From NCBI RefSeq assembly GCF_031143425.1, contig NC_090439.1, positions 349,860,027 to 349,924,026 of the forward strand: a DNA stretch of 64,000 nt, read 5' to 3'. The notes under the pieces are model-generated. The model did not search any database. It was not told the origin of the DNA and saw only the letters and a list, made by a program, of their open reading frames with translations. The DNA comes from Pleurodeles waltl. Lineage: Eukaryota; Chordata; Amphibia; Caudata; Salamandridae. Below, in pieces: positions 10,718 to 21,300 of the stretch (the stretch's first letter is position 1; each line of letters starts with the position of its first letter). The position numbers and the translations under genes are program-made.

Positions 10718-11640
10718 GCCTATATTTATACTTTTTGACGCTAAACTGCGCTAACGCAGTTTAGGGTCAAAAAATTTTGCGCCGTCTAACGCCATTCTGA
10801 AGCGCCATGCGGGCGCCGTATTTATGGAATGGCGTTAGACGGCGCAATCAGACCGGCGCTGCCTGGTGTGCGTGGAAAAAAACCACGTAGACCAGGCAGC
10901 GCCGGCGTCGGGGGAAAATGGCGCTAGGGCGTCTTAAAATGGCGCAAGTCGGGTTGACGCTAAAAAATCGTCTTAACCCGATTAGCGCCATTTTTTCGAC
11001 GCCCAGACGCCATTTAAATGACTCCTGTCTTAGTAAAGACAGGAGTCATGCCCCCTTGCCCAATGGCCATGCCCAGGGGACTTATGTCCCCTGGGCATGG
11101 TCATTGGGCATAGTGGCATGTAGGGGGGCACAAATAAGGCCCCCCTATGCCACAAAAAAAATAACAAAATTAAAAAAATTATACTTACCTGAACTTACCT
11201 GTACTTCACTGGGATGGGTCCCTCCATCCTTGGGTGTCCTCCTGGGGTGGGCAGGGGTGGCAGGGGATGTCCCTGGGGGCAGGGGAGGGCACCTGTGGGC
11301 TCATTCTGAGCCCACAGGTCCCTTAACGCCTACCCTGACCCAGGCGTTAAATTCAGGCGCAAATGCGGGTTTTTTTGACCCGCCACCTCCCGAGCGTGAT
11401 TTTTGCCCGGGAGTATAAATACGACGCATTTGCGTCGCCGTCATTTTTTTAGACGGGAACGCCTTCCTTGCATCTCATTAACGCAAGGAAGGCGTTCACG
11501 CAAAAAAATGACGCTCTTTCTTCATACTTTGGCGCTAGACGCGTCTAACGCCAAAGTATAAATATGGCGTTAGTTTTGCGCCGAATTTGCGTCGAAAAAA
11601 ACGACGCAAATTCGGCGCAAACGGAGTATAAATACGGGCC
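10718..11640 (-). repeat. Nonautonomous TIR element, family copy B (inverted)
   Basis: This is the same family as copy A but reversed. It starts GGCCTATATTTATACTTTTTG and ends CGGAGTATAAATACGGGCC, with TTA on both sides. Only the three bases TTA separate it from copy A, so the pair forms a 1.84-kb imperfect palindrome centred near 10716. The internal 12-base-arm hairpin is perfect here as well (about 11022-11049). Confidence 0.8.
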
Positions 11641-11659
11641 TTAATATGTTAAATACACT

Positions 11660-11815
11660 GGCCCATCTATATACTTTTTTAGTGCCGCATTCGCTCCGCT
11701 TTTTGAAGAAAAAGCGGCACAAACTAACAAAATACAATTGTATTTTGTACGTTTTTGCCGCTTTTGCGTCAAACAATGACGTAAATGCGGCGCTAAAAAA
11801 GTATAAATATGGGCC
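11660..11815. repeat. 156-bp foldback MITE with ACT duplication
   Basis: The ends are GGCCCATCTATATACTTTTTT and its near-complement AAAAAAGTATAAATATGGGCC. Both sides carry ACT (11657-11659, 11816-11818). Subterminal sequences GTGCCGCATT and AATGCGGCGC also pair, so most of the element can fold back. The centre is AAAATACAATTGTATTTT, itself palindromic. Confidence 0.75.
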
Positions 11816-11818
11816 ACT

Positions 11819-13180
11819 GTACGTCTGAAGATGACAAACAGTATTATTTGGCTTCGCGAGATGCACCATTCATTCTTAACTCATTGCTTAGTTTTTAAAC
11901 GCTCTTCAATAATACTACCGCCACGTTTATGTGAGTAATCAGCAGAGAGAAATGGTTCCCTCTGGTGGTCTAGCTGTAAAATTTCACACTCGCTCAAACT
12001 TGTGGATATCAATATTTTGTACTTTGAATAATTTCAGTAGTACATTGACTAACATGATATCTACACACAAAATACGACGCCTTGTTGTCAATTAGAAGCA
12101 GGTTGTAGAAATATAACTCAAGGAAATTCTGGATATTTATTTACCAAGTCACTCAGAAAAATTGAAAGGCAGGCAAATTACACATTTTAGAGTGTACTAG
12201 ACAGAAAATAGTTTACTAGCACTAAACAAATGGCCCTACAAGTAAAGCATCAGACCGTCCTCTTGTCCTAATTAACCTTTGCTGAACATCGAAGAAAACG
12301 TCATGTAAATTACTTAAAAGCGAAAATGTTTTCTGCTCATATTTGCGCTTTCCCGGATACCTCGATTACTGCTACACAGCACGGTTCCGAAAAGTAAGTA
12401 AGTGAAAAATAAAGAACAATTGCAGAATACATGTTTTGTGTACTGATGCAAAATGTAACCACTAACCCAACCTGAGGCGTCTGTTGGAGTAATTTTTAGG
12501 TCTCGACTAGCGAACGCATGCGCTGTCTCGAAGAGACATGTTGTTTTCAATCTGTGGACTTCAGCCTGCCTATGGGCTTGCTCCATCATCTCTCGCATAT
12601 TGGTGTACCCATTTGTCCACGGTATGCATCTGTTTAGCCCTCCCACAGAGCATTGACCAAATACTTGTGTCCATCAACTGCTTCCATTTTAGGAGCCACT
12701 TTTTTTCTTTATGTCTGAGTACTCCACATGAGTGTTCCTGTTTTTACAAGTTCCGTCCTACCTGACCAAAACCAGTTGCTTCTTTTCCCATGTAGATCAG
12801 CTTTATTATTCACCTTCTTACCAGCCCTCACTCCTTTTCTGTTCCATTTTGTAACTTGCTTATGGTGTTTTACTATTACAAAAAAAAGAAAATGAATTAG
12901 GTACTGAAATTCCACTTCAGAAAGCTTGGTTTGGCTGCAGAGCTCTCTCCCTGCAGCTTCCAGACCGCTTACCTGGTGACCTTCCTCCTCCCATTCCTTT
13001 CTCTTCTCCAACAGCTTGCTATTTCATTCTGTGATAGTGCCCCTGCTCCTCCATGAACCCCACTGCTCCCGGTCTCTGGCAGTCCATTGTCTTGCTGCAG
13101 TTTGAGGAGTATGATCTGTGCCCTCAGCCCCCCAGCGTACTACTGCAGACAGAATCTCTTGTACACCATGTGGAGCAGTG
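11819..13180. other. AT-rich stretch without recognisable genes
   Basis: I read both strands and find only short open frames without family motifs. One minus-strand frame of about 110 codons at 12314-12646 has no domain I recognise and lies in ordinary AT-rich sequence. No repeats or terminal structures are visible. Confidence 0.4.
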
Positions 13181-13184
13181 TGCT

Positions 13185-13458
13185 GTAATTTGGTTAATGC
13201 TGCTCAGAGCAGGCGTTAAAAGGAGGCACACCATTGTTTACAATGGGCCTCAATGGGCTTTGCAGGATTAGGGTCACAATTTTTTACGTTAATCATGCAA
13301 AGCTCCAAACTACCGTCAACAGCTTTGATGCTAGTTCCCTAACTATCGCCATGGTGTGCCATATCTTAGACACGGCGCACACCTGGTGGCATTAGGGGGG
13401 CTAATGGCCCATCAAAGTGGCGCTGCACTGAGTGCAGCATCACTTTTCTTAAATCTGG
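13185..13458 (-). repeat. TIR element of the AGATTTAAGAAAAG family (inverted, partial)
   Basis: The right end, read on the minus strand, starts AGGGCCAGATTTAAGAAAAG and continues into a GTGATGCTGCAC block. It matches the left end of the element at 51224. The body shares GCAGGCGTTAAAAGGAGGC with the same element (minus-strand equivalent near 51450-51470). The left end is indistinct. Confidence 0.55.
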
Positions 13459-13634
13459 CCCTAAATTGTTTCCTCATCTCGCCAACCAAGATTATCTAAT
13501 TTTCTCATACAGTTGACAGGCCCAATCAGCCCTCACTGCCAAATCATTATTATTTTTGCAGTTTTATATAGTCTGAACGGAACCCAAAGGTTATGTAGTG
13601 CTTTACATGAGCACCAGCTACATTACACAGGGTC

Positions 13635-13745
13635 ATATTAATTTCTTTTAGGCAGTGACCTGCGCAGGATCACAAGATGTTGAGCAGACGCTGGGATTCA
13701 AACCTGGTTCCCCAATTTCAAAGTTCATAGCTCTGGTCCTAATGT
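13635..13745 (+). repeat. MIR-like CORE-SINE fragment
   Basis: The order CAGTGACCTGCGCAGGATCAC, then GCTGGGATTCAAACCTGG, then AAAGTTCATAGCTCTGG follows the 3' half of the vertebrate MIR consensus (a short-range comparison from memory). The stretch GGATTCAAACC also resembles a tRNA-derived B box. The 5' tRNA-like head is not clear. Confidence 0.45.
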
Positions 13746-13839
13746 ATTCCAAGTCAACAGCAATCTAATGCCGCAGAGATCACTGTAAAATATAGCCACC
13801 AGAGGCAGACTGCCCTCCTCACCCAGCTGACCTATGAAG

Positions 13840-14300
13840 ACAACAAGCATTCAACTTCACATAATTCAACACAACGTCACATAATTAAGTGCCACGCAAT
13901 TCCACAACACCCAAATCCACAGCTCATAATTCCACTGCACACAACATATTTCAGTATCTCATACTTCCACACCACTCAATTCAACTCCACATCATTCCAC
14001 TCCATGCCACATAATGACAATCCAACCAATTCAACTCCACAAATTTCTACTCCGCTCCATGCCACATAATTCCACTTCACATAATACCACGTCATGCAGC
14101 ATAATTCCATTACACAGCACACAACATAACTTAACTTCAGAAAATTTCACTACACATAATTTCACTTCAACCTACATAACCTGACACCATATAATTACAC
14201 TCCACATCTATCCACACAGCTCCAAAACATATAATTACACTACACAAAATTCAACTCTGCACAATGCCACATATTTATACTCTGCATAATTCCACACTAA
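13840..14300. repeat. Degenerate satellite of CACATAATTCCACT units
   Basis: About 460 bases consist of imperfect copies of a unit close to CCACATAATTCCACTCCA, 15 to 20 bases long, with drifting spacing and substitutions. It has no coding potential. It looks like an old simple satellite or expanded microsatellite. Confidence 0.65.
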
Positions 14301-14324
14301 GACACACCCACTTGCAAAAAAGAA

Positions 14325-14575
14325 CAAGTGATAGACAGAATACTGAACAATGTCCAAAATTCACCCCCAGTACAGAGATCTGTGCCTAAATCCACCATAT
14401 TGGTGCTACACATGCCATTCCAGTTTGGATCCAGCCATATGCAAACTAGTCTTGACCCTGTCACCCATGGGAACAGTCAAGCCCAAACTGCCAACCCCAG
14501 TTATCCCTGGATTGGAACCAGCATTCTGGGAACCAGCTTCAGCAAATCACCATTCTCAGCTAGGCTAGCTTGACT
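14325..14575 (-). repeat. Interspersed repeat R, copy 1
   Basis: This segment shares blocks CCAGTTTGGATCCAGCC, ATGCAAACTAGTCTTGACCC and CCCATGGGAACAGTCAAGCC with 15555-15790 and, in reverse complement, with 16660-16905. Its family is unknown to me. It is short, non-coding and dispersed, so SINE-like is the simplest label. Confidence 0.6.
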
Positions 14576-15254
14576 GCAGTATACAAGCAAAGACAAATGA
14601 GCTACAAATAATGTTCACTTTTATCCAACATAGGAAAAAACAATTTAACTGCAACAAAATTTAAAGACAAAAACTATTTATTACAAATGTATGTCAAACA
14701 AAAACACATCTCAATATGCAAATATACAATTATATAGAGGTAAAGCTGGGAAAACACAAGAAATATTTCTATACATATTTACACCTATATACAAATAAAT
14801 AGACAAAGACGAACTGACACATCAGACAAGACAGTAAAACTGATCCAACCATAACAAAACACAGACATATACAAAACAATTTTTTTATGTAATAGAATAC
14901 AGAAAACACATTTTTTACACTTTCTTTTTCTGGAACTGAAATGATATTCACATAAGTACCATATTATTATTCAATTCCTGATCATACTAGGAAAAAGAAA
15001 AAACATTGTATCTCGACTTCATTAATTCAAAGTTCATGTAAACAACAAGCAGTAGTAGGAACAAAGCCTACGCGCGTTTTGGCGGTAACCACCAAATTAA
15101 AAAAAAAACGCCTTCTTCAGGGCCATTCCTTTCCCGTCATTACTGCATAATATGGCAGATTAAGTGGGTTCTCTTCTTTCCCATTACCATAAAACCCGGC
15201 GATGTTGTTAAGTGAAACCCGAATGGTCGTTTAAAGTAGAAAACTTCTCTGGGG
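14576..15254. other. A-rich stretch with an isolated ACGCGCGTTTTGGCGG motif
   Basis: No gene is visible. At 15070-15122 the motif ACGCGCGTTTTGGCGG is followed by GCCTTCTTCAGGGCC. This pair recurs in many vertebrate interspersed repeats, but no element ends can be defined here. Confidence 0.3.
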
Positions 15255-15259
15255 GTTCA

Positions 15260-15472
15260 TCAAAATGATCCACACACCTCCTCTAGCAGTTTTTTTATTT
15301 TTACTGCAGAAGCAGCAAGTTGATCCTCCTGCTCAACTCGTTTGCGCGAAATTATTTTGTTGCGTTTTTGCTCCTTCTGGAGTTGATTTTCCAGGCTTGT
15401 TATTTTCTCCTCTGAAACTTCAAGCAGAGTCCCTCTTAGTGGTCTACATTCGACCACAAATACGAGCGGCAT
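15260..15472 (-). other. Short open frame with predicted coiled coil, origin unknown
   Basis: A 70-codon minus-strand frame reads VSEEKITSLENQLQKEQKRN and then IISRKRVEQEDQ, with regular Leu/Ile spacing as in a coiled coil. It may be a remnant of a transposon protein. It lies directly beside repeat R and has no upstream start context or splice signals that I trust. It could also be chance. Confidence 0.3.
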
Positions 15473-15479
15473 CCATATT

Positions 15480-15838
15480 AGTCACCAATGACTGCAGTAG
15501 CATGAGGAGCACAGGTCCCACGTCTGGGCATACCCGTCCCACTTAGGGCAGCAATTACAAAAAGAACAAGTGATGGGCAGAATAGTGAACAATGTCAAAC
15601 ATTTGCCCTCAGTACAGATGTCTGAGCCTAAATCCATCATTTATTTTGCTACCCAGGCCCTTCCAGTTTGGACCCAGCCTATGCAAATCAGTCTTGACCC
15701 TGTTCCCCATGGGAACTGTCCAGCCCAAACTGCCAGGCCAGGTCTTCCCTGGACTGGAAACAAGCAACCTGAACCCTGAAGTTTGATTCATTCCACATTC
15801 CATCCATCATTTGCATTTCCTTGCTTTTCTCGCCCTAA
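15480..15838 (-). repeat. Interspersed repeat R, copy 2
   Basis: It is related to copies at 14325 and 16647. The strand-reversed block GACGGGTATGCCCAGACGTGG at 15512-15545 matches the start of copy 3. The segment ends TTGCTTTTCTCGCCCTAAGG, directly against TIR element C. The same final 55 bases, on the same strand, also end copy 3, although the core of copy 3 is inverted. Confidence 0.6.
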
Positions 15839-16646
15839 GGAGCATATTTATACTCTGTTTGCACTGAATTAGCGTAATTTTTTAAAACTCAAATTCGGTG
15901 CAAAACGAACTCCATATTTATACTTTGGTGTTAGACGCGTCTAGCACCAAATTTATGGAGTTAAAGTCATTTTTCGGAAGTGGAAACATACCTTGCCTTA
16001 ATGTAATGAGGTGCAAGGTAGGCGTTTCCGTGCAAAAAATTACTCTATGGCCTTAACGCCATATTTATACTCCCATGGAAAAATGGTGCACCGGAGAGAG
16101 GAGGGGTCAAAAAATGGTGTAAAGCTTGCTTTGCCCCATTTTTAAACGCCTGGGTCAGGGCAGGTGTTAGGGGACTTGTGGGCCTTTAATAAGCCCACAG
16201 GTGCCCTCCTCAGGCCCCAAGGACACCCCCCACACACCAGAGGGACTGCAGAGGATGGGTACCCCATCCCAGGTAAGTACAAGTAAGTATTGTATTTTAG
16301 TTTTTAAAGTGCCTGAAATGGGTCCCCCTACATGGCACTGGGTGCAATGGCCATGTCTATGGGATGGCCATGCCCATGGGACCTTGGTCCCCTGTGGTGG
16401 CCACTGGGGTGGTGGGCATGACTCCTGTCTTTTCTAAGACAGGAGTCATGTGGTATGGATGGTTTTGCATCCGAAAATCCCGACTAACGTCATTCTTTTT
16501 ACGTTAAACTATCCTTTGCACCGGCTTGCACCATTCAATAAATATGGTGCCTGGCTGGTGCACAGAAATGGTACAAACCAATGCTAAACTTTTTGGTGCA
16601 AAACTGCATTAGTGCAGTTTTGAACCAAAAAGTATAAATCAGGGCC
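15839..16646 (+). repeat. Nonautonomous TIR element, family copy C
   Basis: It starts GGAGCATATTTATACTCTG after TAA and ends AAGTATAAATCAGGGCC before TCA. It is more diverged than copies A and B. It keeps the CTAGCACCAAATTTATGGAG subterminal block and the perfect internal hairpin GACTCCTGTCTT/AAGACAGGAGTC at about 16422-16449. Confidence 0.75.
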
Positions 16647-16970
16647 TCAGTGCGCCGGGTATGCTCAGACGTGGGTCCCCGTCTCACTATGCCACTGGAT
16701 TCAAGCTAGACTGGCTGATGAAGGGTGATACCCCGAAACCGGACCCAGGATGCTTGTTTCCAGTGCAGGGAAGACATGGGCTGGCAGTTTGGGCTGGACT
16801 GTTCCCTGGGGGAACAGGGTTTAGACTGATTTGTATATGGCTCGGCCCAAACTGGGGTGGCATAGTGAGCAAAATAATTGATAGACTAAACCCAGATCCG
16901 TAACTGGAGTTGAATGTTTGATTGGTTCCACATTTCATCCATTATTTGTGTTTGCTTGCTTTTGTCACCC
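16647..16970 (+). repeat. Interspersed repeat R, copy 3
   Basis: The core (16655-16905) is the reverse complement of the cores of copies 1 and 2. It includes GGGCTGGCAGTTTGGGCTGG and GGCCCAAACTGGGGTGG. The last part, TTGATTGGTTCCACATTTC to CCCTAAGG, has the same strand as the end of copy 2. It abuts TIR element D. Confidence 0.6.
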
Positions 16971-16973
16971 TAA

Positions 16974-17169
16974 GGCCTATATTTATACTTGTTGATGCAA
17001 AACTGTGCAAACGCAGTTTTAAAGCAAAAAGTATTGCACCGGCTTTAAACCTGGACTAACGTCTTCAAAAAAGATGCTAGCCGGGTGTGGGTGATGGAAG
17101 GAAAGGAGGGGGTTGTGGGTCAAAAAATGACGTTAGCCTGGTTAGAGGCAATAAAAATTCTCTAACTAG
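16974..17169 (-). repeat. TIR element D, left piece (split by L1)
   Basis: Preceded by TAA, it starts GGCCTATATTTATACTTGTTG, the right end of the A-E family in reverse. The element breaks off at 17169 and resumes at 26652. The bases TTCTCTAACTAG at 17158-17169 are repeated exactly at 26640-26651, which marks the L1 insertion point. Confidence 0.8.
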
Positions 17170-18342
17170 GGGGGGGCGTGGCTTCGGGCGTCAAGATGGC
17201 GGTCGCACTCTGAGAGTGCTCTGGACCCCTCCGTCATCCGCCCTTAACTAACGCGGTCCGAAGGAGCAGAAAGACGTCGATTTAGACTCCCCTGTGATCC
17301 TGGGGCCCCGAGAGAGGTCGACCGACACGAACGAACGGGGATCGGACACCTCGCGCTTGTGCGGAGATCCGGCCGACTACGGGAGAGGAAACAAAGATGG
17401 CAGGCGCAGCAAGAAACGCCCGGCCGGGCTGAGATTGCGGCAGACCGGGGAGGCAGCGTGAGGCCCTGGGGGGGCCTGGACCGTGCCCCAGCCGCGGATC
17501 CCTGTCGCTGAGGGACCGGCGGGACCCCGAACGGGGCTGGAAGCACCAGGTGAGAGGCGCGGCCCCTGTGTGGAGTGACGCGGGCGCGGCCGGAGGGGCC
17601 GAGACTCTCCCCCGTCCGCCCAGCCGGCCCGCAGGTCTGAGCTGTAGCGGCGGGGCAGGAAGAAGACGTAAGGACCGCCGACGTGGCTGGGGCCCCTTCC
17701 CCCCGCGGACCCCTCTGGCGGAGAGCAGGCATTGGGGCCGCGCAGGAGGTCGGGACCCGGCTGGGAGCCGAGTGGAGCCCCGGGAGGGCGAAGACGAGGC
17801 TAGATGACTTGGGAGAGGAAGGGGGGGACGGCGACTGGTGACACACCCCCCCCTCCCGCCGCAACTACAACAGGGGAGGGATCCGGTGGCCCGATTCCGC
17901 CCCTCCCTCGGGCCCTCGCCCAGACGGGGCCCAGGTTGGCCCATGGCAGGAGCTGGAAGCGGGCTGAGAGCCGAGAGGTGGAGGAAAACACGGAGTGGGA
18001 CCCGCTGTTGGAGTACCAGACCCTGAAGGTGCAGGGGCCCGGGCAGTGACCGTGAGAGGATCCCTCCCATCTCAATGGAGGGGGCGAGGAGGGGAACTGG
18101 CGGAGAGAAACCGACGACCCGGCCCCTTGCGGTGCCGATAAATGATGCCCCCACAGGGCCCGGGAGAGAGTAAAAGAGACTAGAAGAAGCCCCTGAGACA
18201 GTGACCTCCTGCCGTCCTTGCACGGAGCGGCACGTTGGAATCTTCCTCGGTCCAAAGCACTTGATAGTAAGCTGAAGCCTCCGGCCTGAAAACGCAATAA
18301 AGAGGGTGTGAGGTGCCTGACCCACTCTTCCCAGGTGCCACG
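17170..18342 (+). promoter_or_regulatory. L1 5' UTR and internal promoter
   Basis: About 1.2 kb of GC- and CpG-rich sequence precedes the ORF1 start. L1 elements carry their own promoter in this region. The AAGATGGC box near the first base fits the site that sets the start point. Long open frames on the minus strand here are products of GC-rich composition, not genes. Confidence 0.6.
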
Positions 18343-21300
18343 ATGGGAAAAGACAAAACGAACAAGCAACCTCCGCCCTCCCAACAAAAAATCGATCAGT
18401 TCACGACTGCGACGGGCCAACGGGGAGGGGTGTAGGAAAGTACCATCTTGCCTGGCATGTTACCCCCATTTTTCACTGTATATATGTTGTTTTAGTTGTA
18501 TGTGTCACTGGGACCCTGGTAACCCAGGGCCCCAGTGCTCATAAGTGTGCCTGAATGTGTTACCTGTGTAGTGACTAACTGTCTCACTGAGGCTCTGCTA
18601 ATCAGAACCTCAGTGGTTATGCTCTCTCATTTCTTTCCAAATTGTCACTAACAGGCTAGTGACCATTTTTACCAATTTACATTGGCTTACTGGAACACCC
18701 TTATAATTCCCTAGTATATGGTACTGAGGTACCCAGGGTATTGGGGTTCCAGGAGATCCCTATGGGCTGCAGCATTTCTTTTGCCACCCATAGGGAGCTC
18801 TGACAATTCTTACACAGGCCTGCCACTGCAGCCTGAGTGAAATAACGTCCACGTTATTTCACAGCCATTTTACACTGCACTTAAGTAACTTATAAGTCAC
18901 CTAAATGTCTAACCTTTACCTGGTAATGGTTAGGTGCAAAGTTACTTAGTGTGAGGGCACCCTGGCACTAGCCAAGGTGCCCCCACATTGTTCAGAGCCA
19001 ATTCCCTGAACTTTGTGAGTGCAGGGACACCATTACACGCGTGCACAATGGTAACTCCGAATATGGCCATGTAACATGTCTATGATCATGGAATTGCCCC
19101 CTCTATGCCATCCTGGCATAGTTGGCACAATCCCATGATCCCAGTGGTCTGTAGCACAGACCCTGGTACTGCCAAACTGCCCTTCCTGGGGTTTCACTGC
19201 AGCTGCTGCTGCTGCCAACCCCTCAGACAGGCATCTGCCCTCCTGGGGTCCAGCCAGGCCTGGCCCAGGATGGCAGAACAAAGAACTTCCTCTGAGAGAG
19301 GGTGTGACACCCTCTCCCTTTGGAAAATGGTGTGAAGGCAGGGGAGGAGTAGCCTCCCCCAGCCTCTGGAAATGCTTTGTTGGGCACAGAGGTGCCCAAT
19401 TCTGCATAAGCCAGTCTACACCGGTTCAGGGGACCCCTTAGTCCTGCTCTGGTGCGAAACTGGACAAAGGAAAGGGGAGTGACCAATCCCCTGACCTGCA
19501 CCTCCCCTGGGAGGTGTCCAGAGCTCCTCCAGTGTGCTCCAGACCTCTGCCATCTTGGAAACAGAGGTGCTGCTGGCACACTGGACTGCTCTGAGTGGCC
19601 AGTGCCACCAGGTGACGTCAGAGACTCCTTGTGATAGGCTCCTTCAGGTGTTGCTAGCCTATCCTCTCTCCTAGGTAGCCAAACCCTCTTTTCTGGCTAT
19701 TTAGGGTCTCTGTCTCTGGGGAAACTTTAGATAACGAATGCATGAGCTCAGCCGAGTTCCTCTGCATCTCTCTCTTCACCTTCTGATAAGGAATCGACTG
19801 CTGACCGCGCTGGAAGCCTGCAAAACTGCAACATAGTAGCAAAGACGACTACTGCAACTCTGTAACGCTGATCCTGCCGCCTTCTCGACTGTTTTCCTGC
19901 CTGTGCATGCTGTGGGGGTAGTCTGCCTCCTCTCTGCACCAGAAGCTCCGAAGAAATCTCCCGTGGGTCGACGGAATCTTCCCCCTGCAACCGCAGGCAC
20001 CAAAAAGCTGCATTACCGGTCCCTTGGGTCTCCTCTCAGCACGATGAGCGAGGTCCCTCGAATCCAGCAACTCTGTCCAAGTGACTCCCACAGTCCAGTG
20101 ACTCTTCAGTCCAAGTTTGGTGGAGGTAAGTCCTTGCCTCACCTCGCTAGACTGCATTGCTGGGAACTGCGACTTTTGCAGCTACTCCGGCCCCTGTGCA
20201 CTTCCGGCGGAAATCCTTCGTGCACAGCCAAGCCTGGGTCCACGGCACTCTAACCTGCATTGCACGACTTTCTAAGTTGGTCTCCGGCGACGTGGGACTC
20301 CTTTGTGTAACTTCGGGTGAGCACCGTTTCACGCATCCTTGTAGTGCCTGTTTCTGGCACTTCTCCGGGTGCTACCTGCTGCTGAGAGGGCTCCTTGTCT
20401 TGCTCGACGTCCCCTCTCTCTCCTGGTCCAATTTGCGACCTCCTGGTCCCTCCAGGGCCACAGCAGCATCCAAAAACGCTAACCGCACGATTTGCAGCTA
20501 GCAAGGCTTGTTGGCGTTCTTTTGGCGGGAAAGCACTTCTGCACAACTCTCCACGACAAGAGGGATCTGTCCACCAAAGGGGAAGTCTCTAGCCCTTTTC
20601 GTTCCTGCAGAAACCGCAGCTTCTTCTGTCCAGGAGAAGCTTCTTTGCACCCGCAGCTGGCATTTCCTGGGCATCTGCCCATCTCCGACTTGCTTGTGAC
20701 TTTTGGACTTGGTCCCCTTGTTCCACAGGTACCCCAGATTGGAAATCCACAGCTGTTGTATTGTTGGTTTGTGTCTTTCCTGCATTATTCCTCTAACACA
20801 ACTTCTTTGTCCTTAGGGGAACTTTAGTGCACTTTGCACTCACTTTTCAGGGTCTTGGGGAGGGTTATTTTTCTAACTCTCACTATTTTCTAATAGTCCC
20901 AACGACCCTCTACAAGGTCACATAGGTTTGGGGTCCATTCGTGGTTCACATTCCACTTTTGGAGTATATGGTTTGTGTTGCCCCTATCCCCATGTTTCCC
21001 CATTGCATCCTATTGTAACTATACATTGTTTGCACTGTTTTCTAAGACTATACTGCATATTTTTGCTATTGTGTATATATATCTTGTGTATATTTCCTAT
21101 CCTCTCACTGAGGGTACACTCTGAGATACTTTGGCATATTGTCATAAAAATAAAGTACCTTTATTTTTAGTATAACTGTGTATTGTGTTTTCTTATGATA
21201 TTGTGCATATGACACTAAGTGGTACTGTAGTAGCTTCACACGTCTCCTAGTTCAGCCTAAGCTGCTCTGCTAAGCTACCATTATCTATCAGCCTAAGCTG

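Noticed and set aside
12314..12646. A 110-codon minus-strand frame that might be a small gene
   Set aside because: It has no domain, no repeats of itself and no splice or poly(A) context. Frames of this length are expected by chance over 64 kb.
13680..13720. Possible tRNA gene from a B-box-like GGATTCAAACC
   Set aside because: No cloverleaf or A box can be formed. The surroundings fit a MIR-like SINE fragment better.
15062..15130. ACGCGCGTTTTGGCGG with CTTCTTCAGGG as a possible regulatory element
   Set aside because: The pair is common in vertebrate dispersed repeats. No element boundaries or gene lie nearby to regulate.
17244..18420. Minus-strand frames up to 347 codons, rich in Arg/Pro/Ser
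   Set aside because: They lie antisense to the GC-rich L1 5' UTR. Stop codons are rare there by composition and no domain is visible.
19033..20827. Several overlapping frames of 60 to 120 codons inside the LTR-like insertion
   Set aside because: They overlap on both strands and have no family motifs, as expected from mid-GC non-coding sequence.
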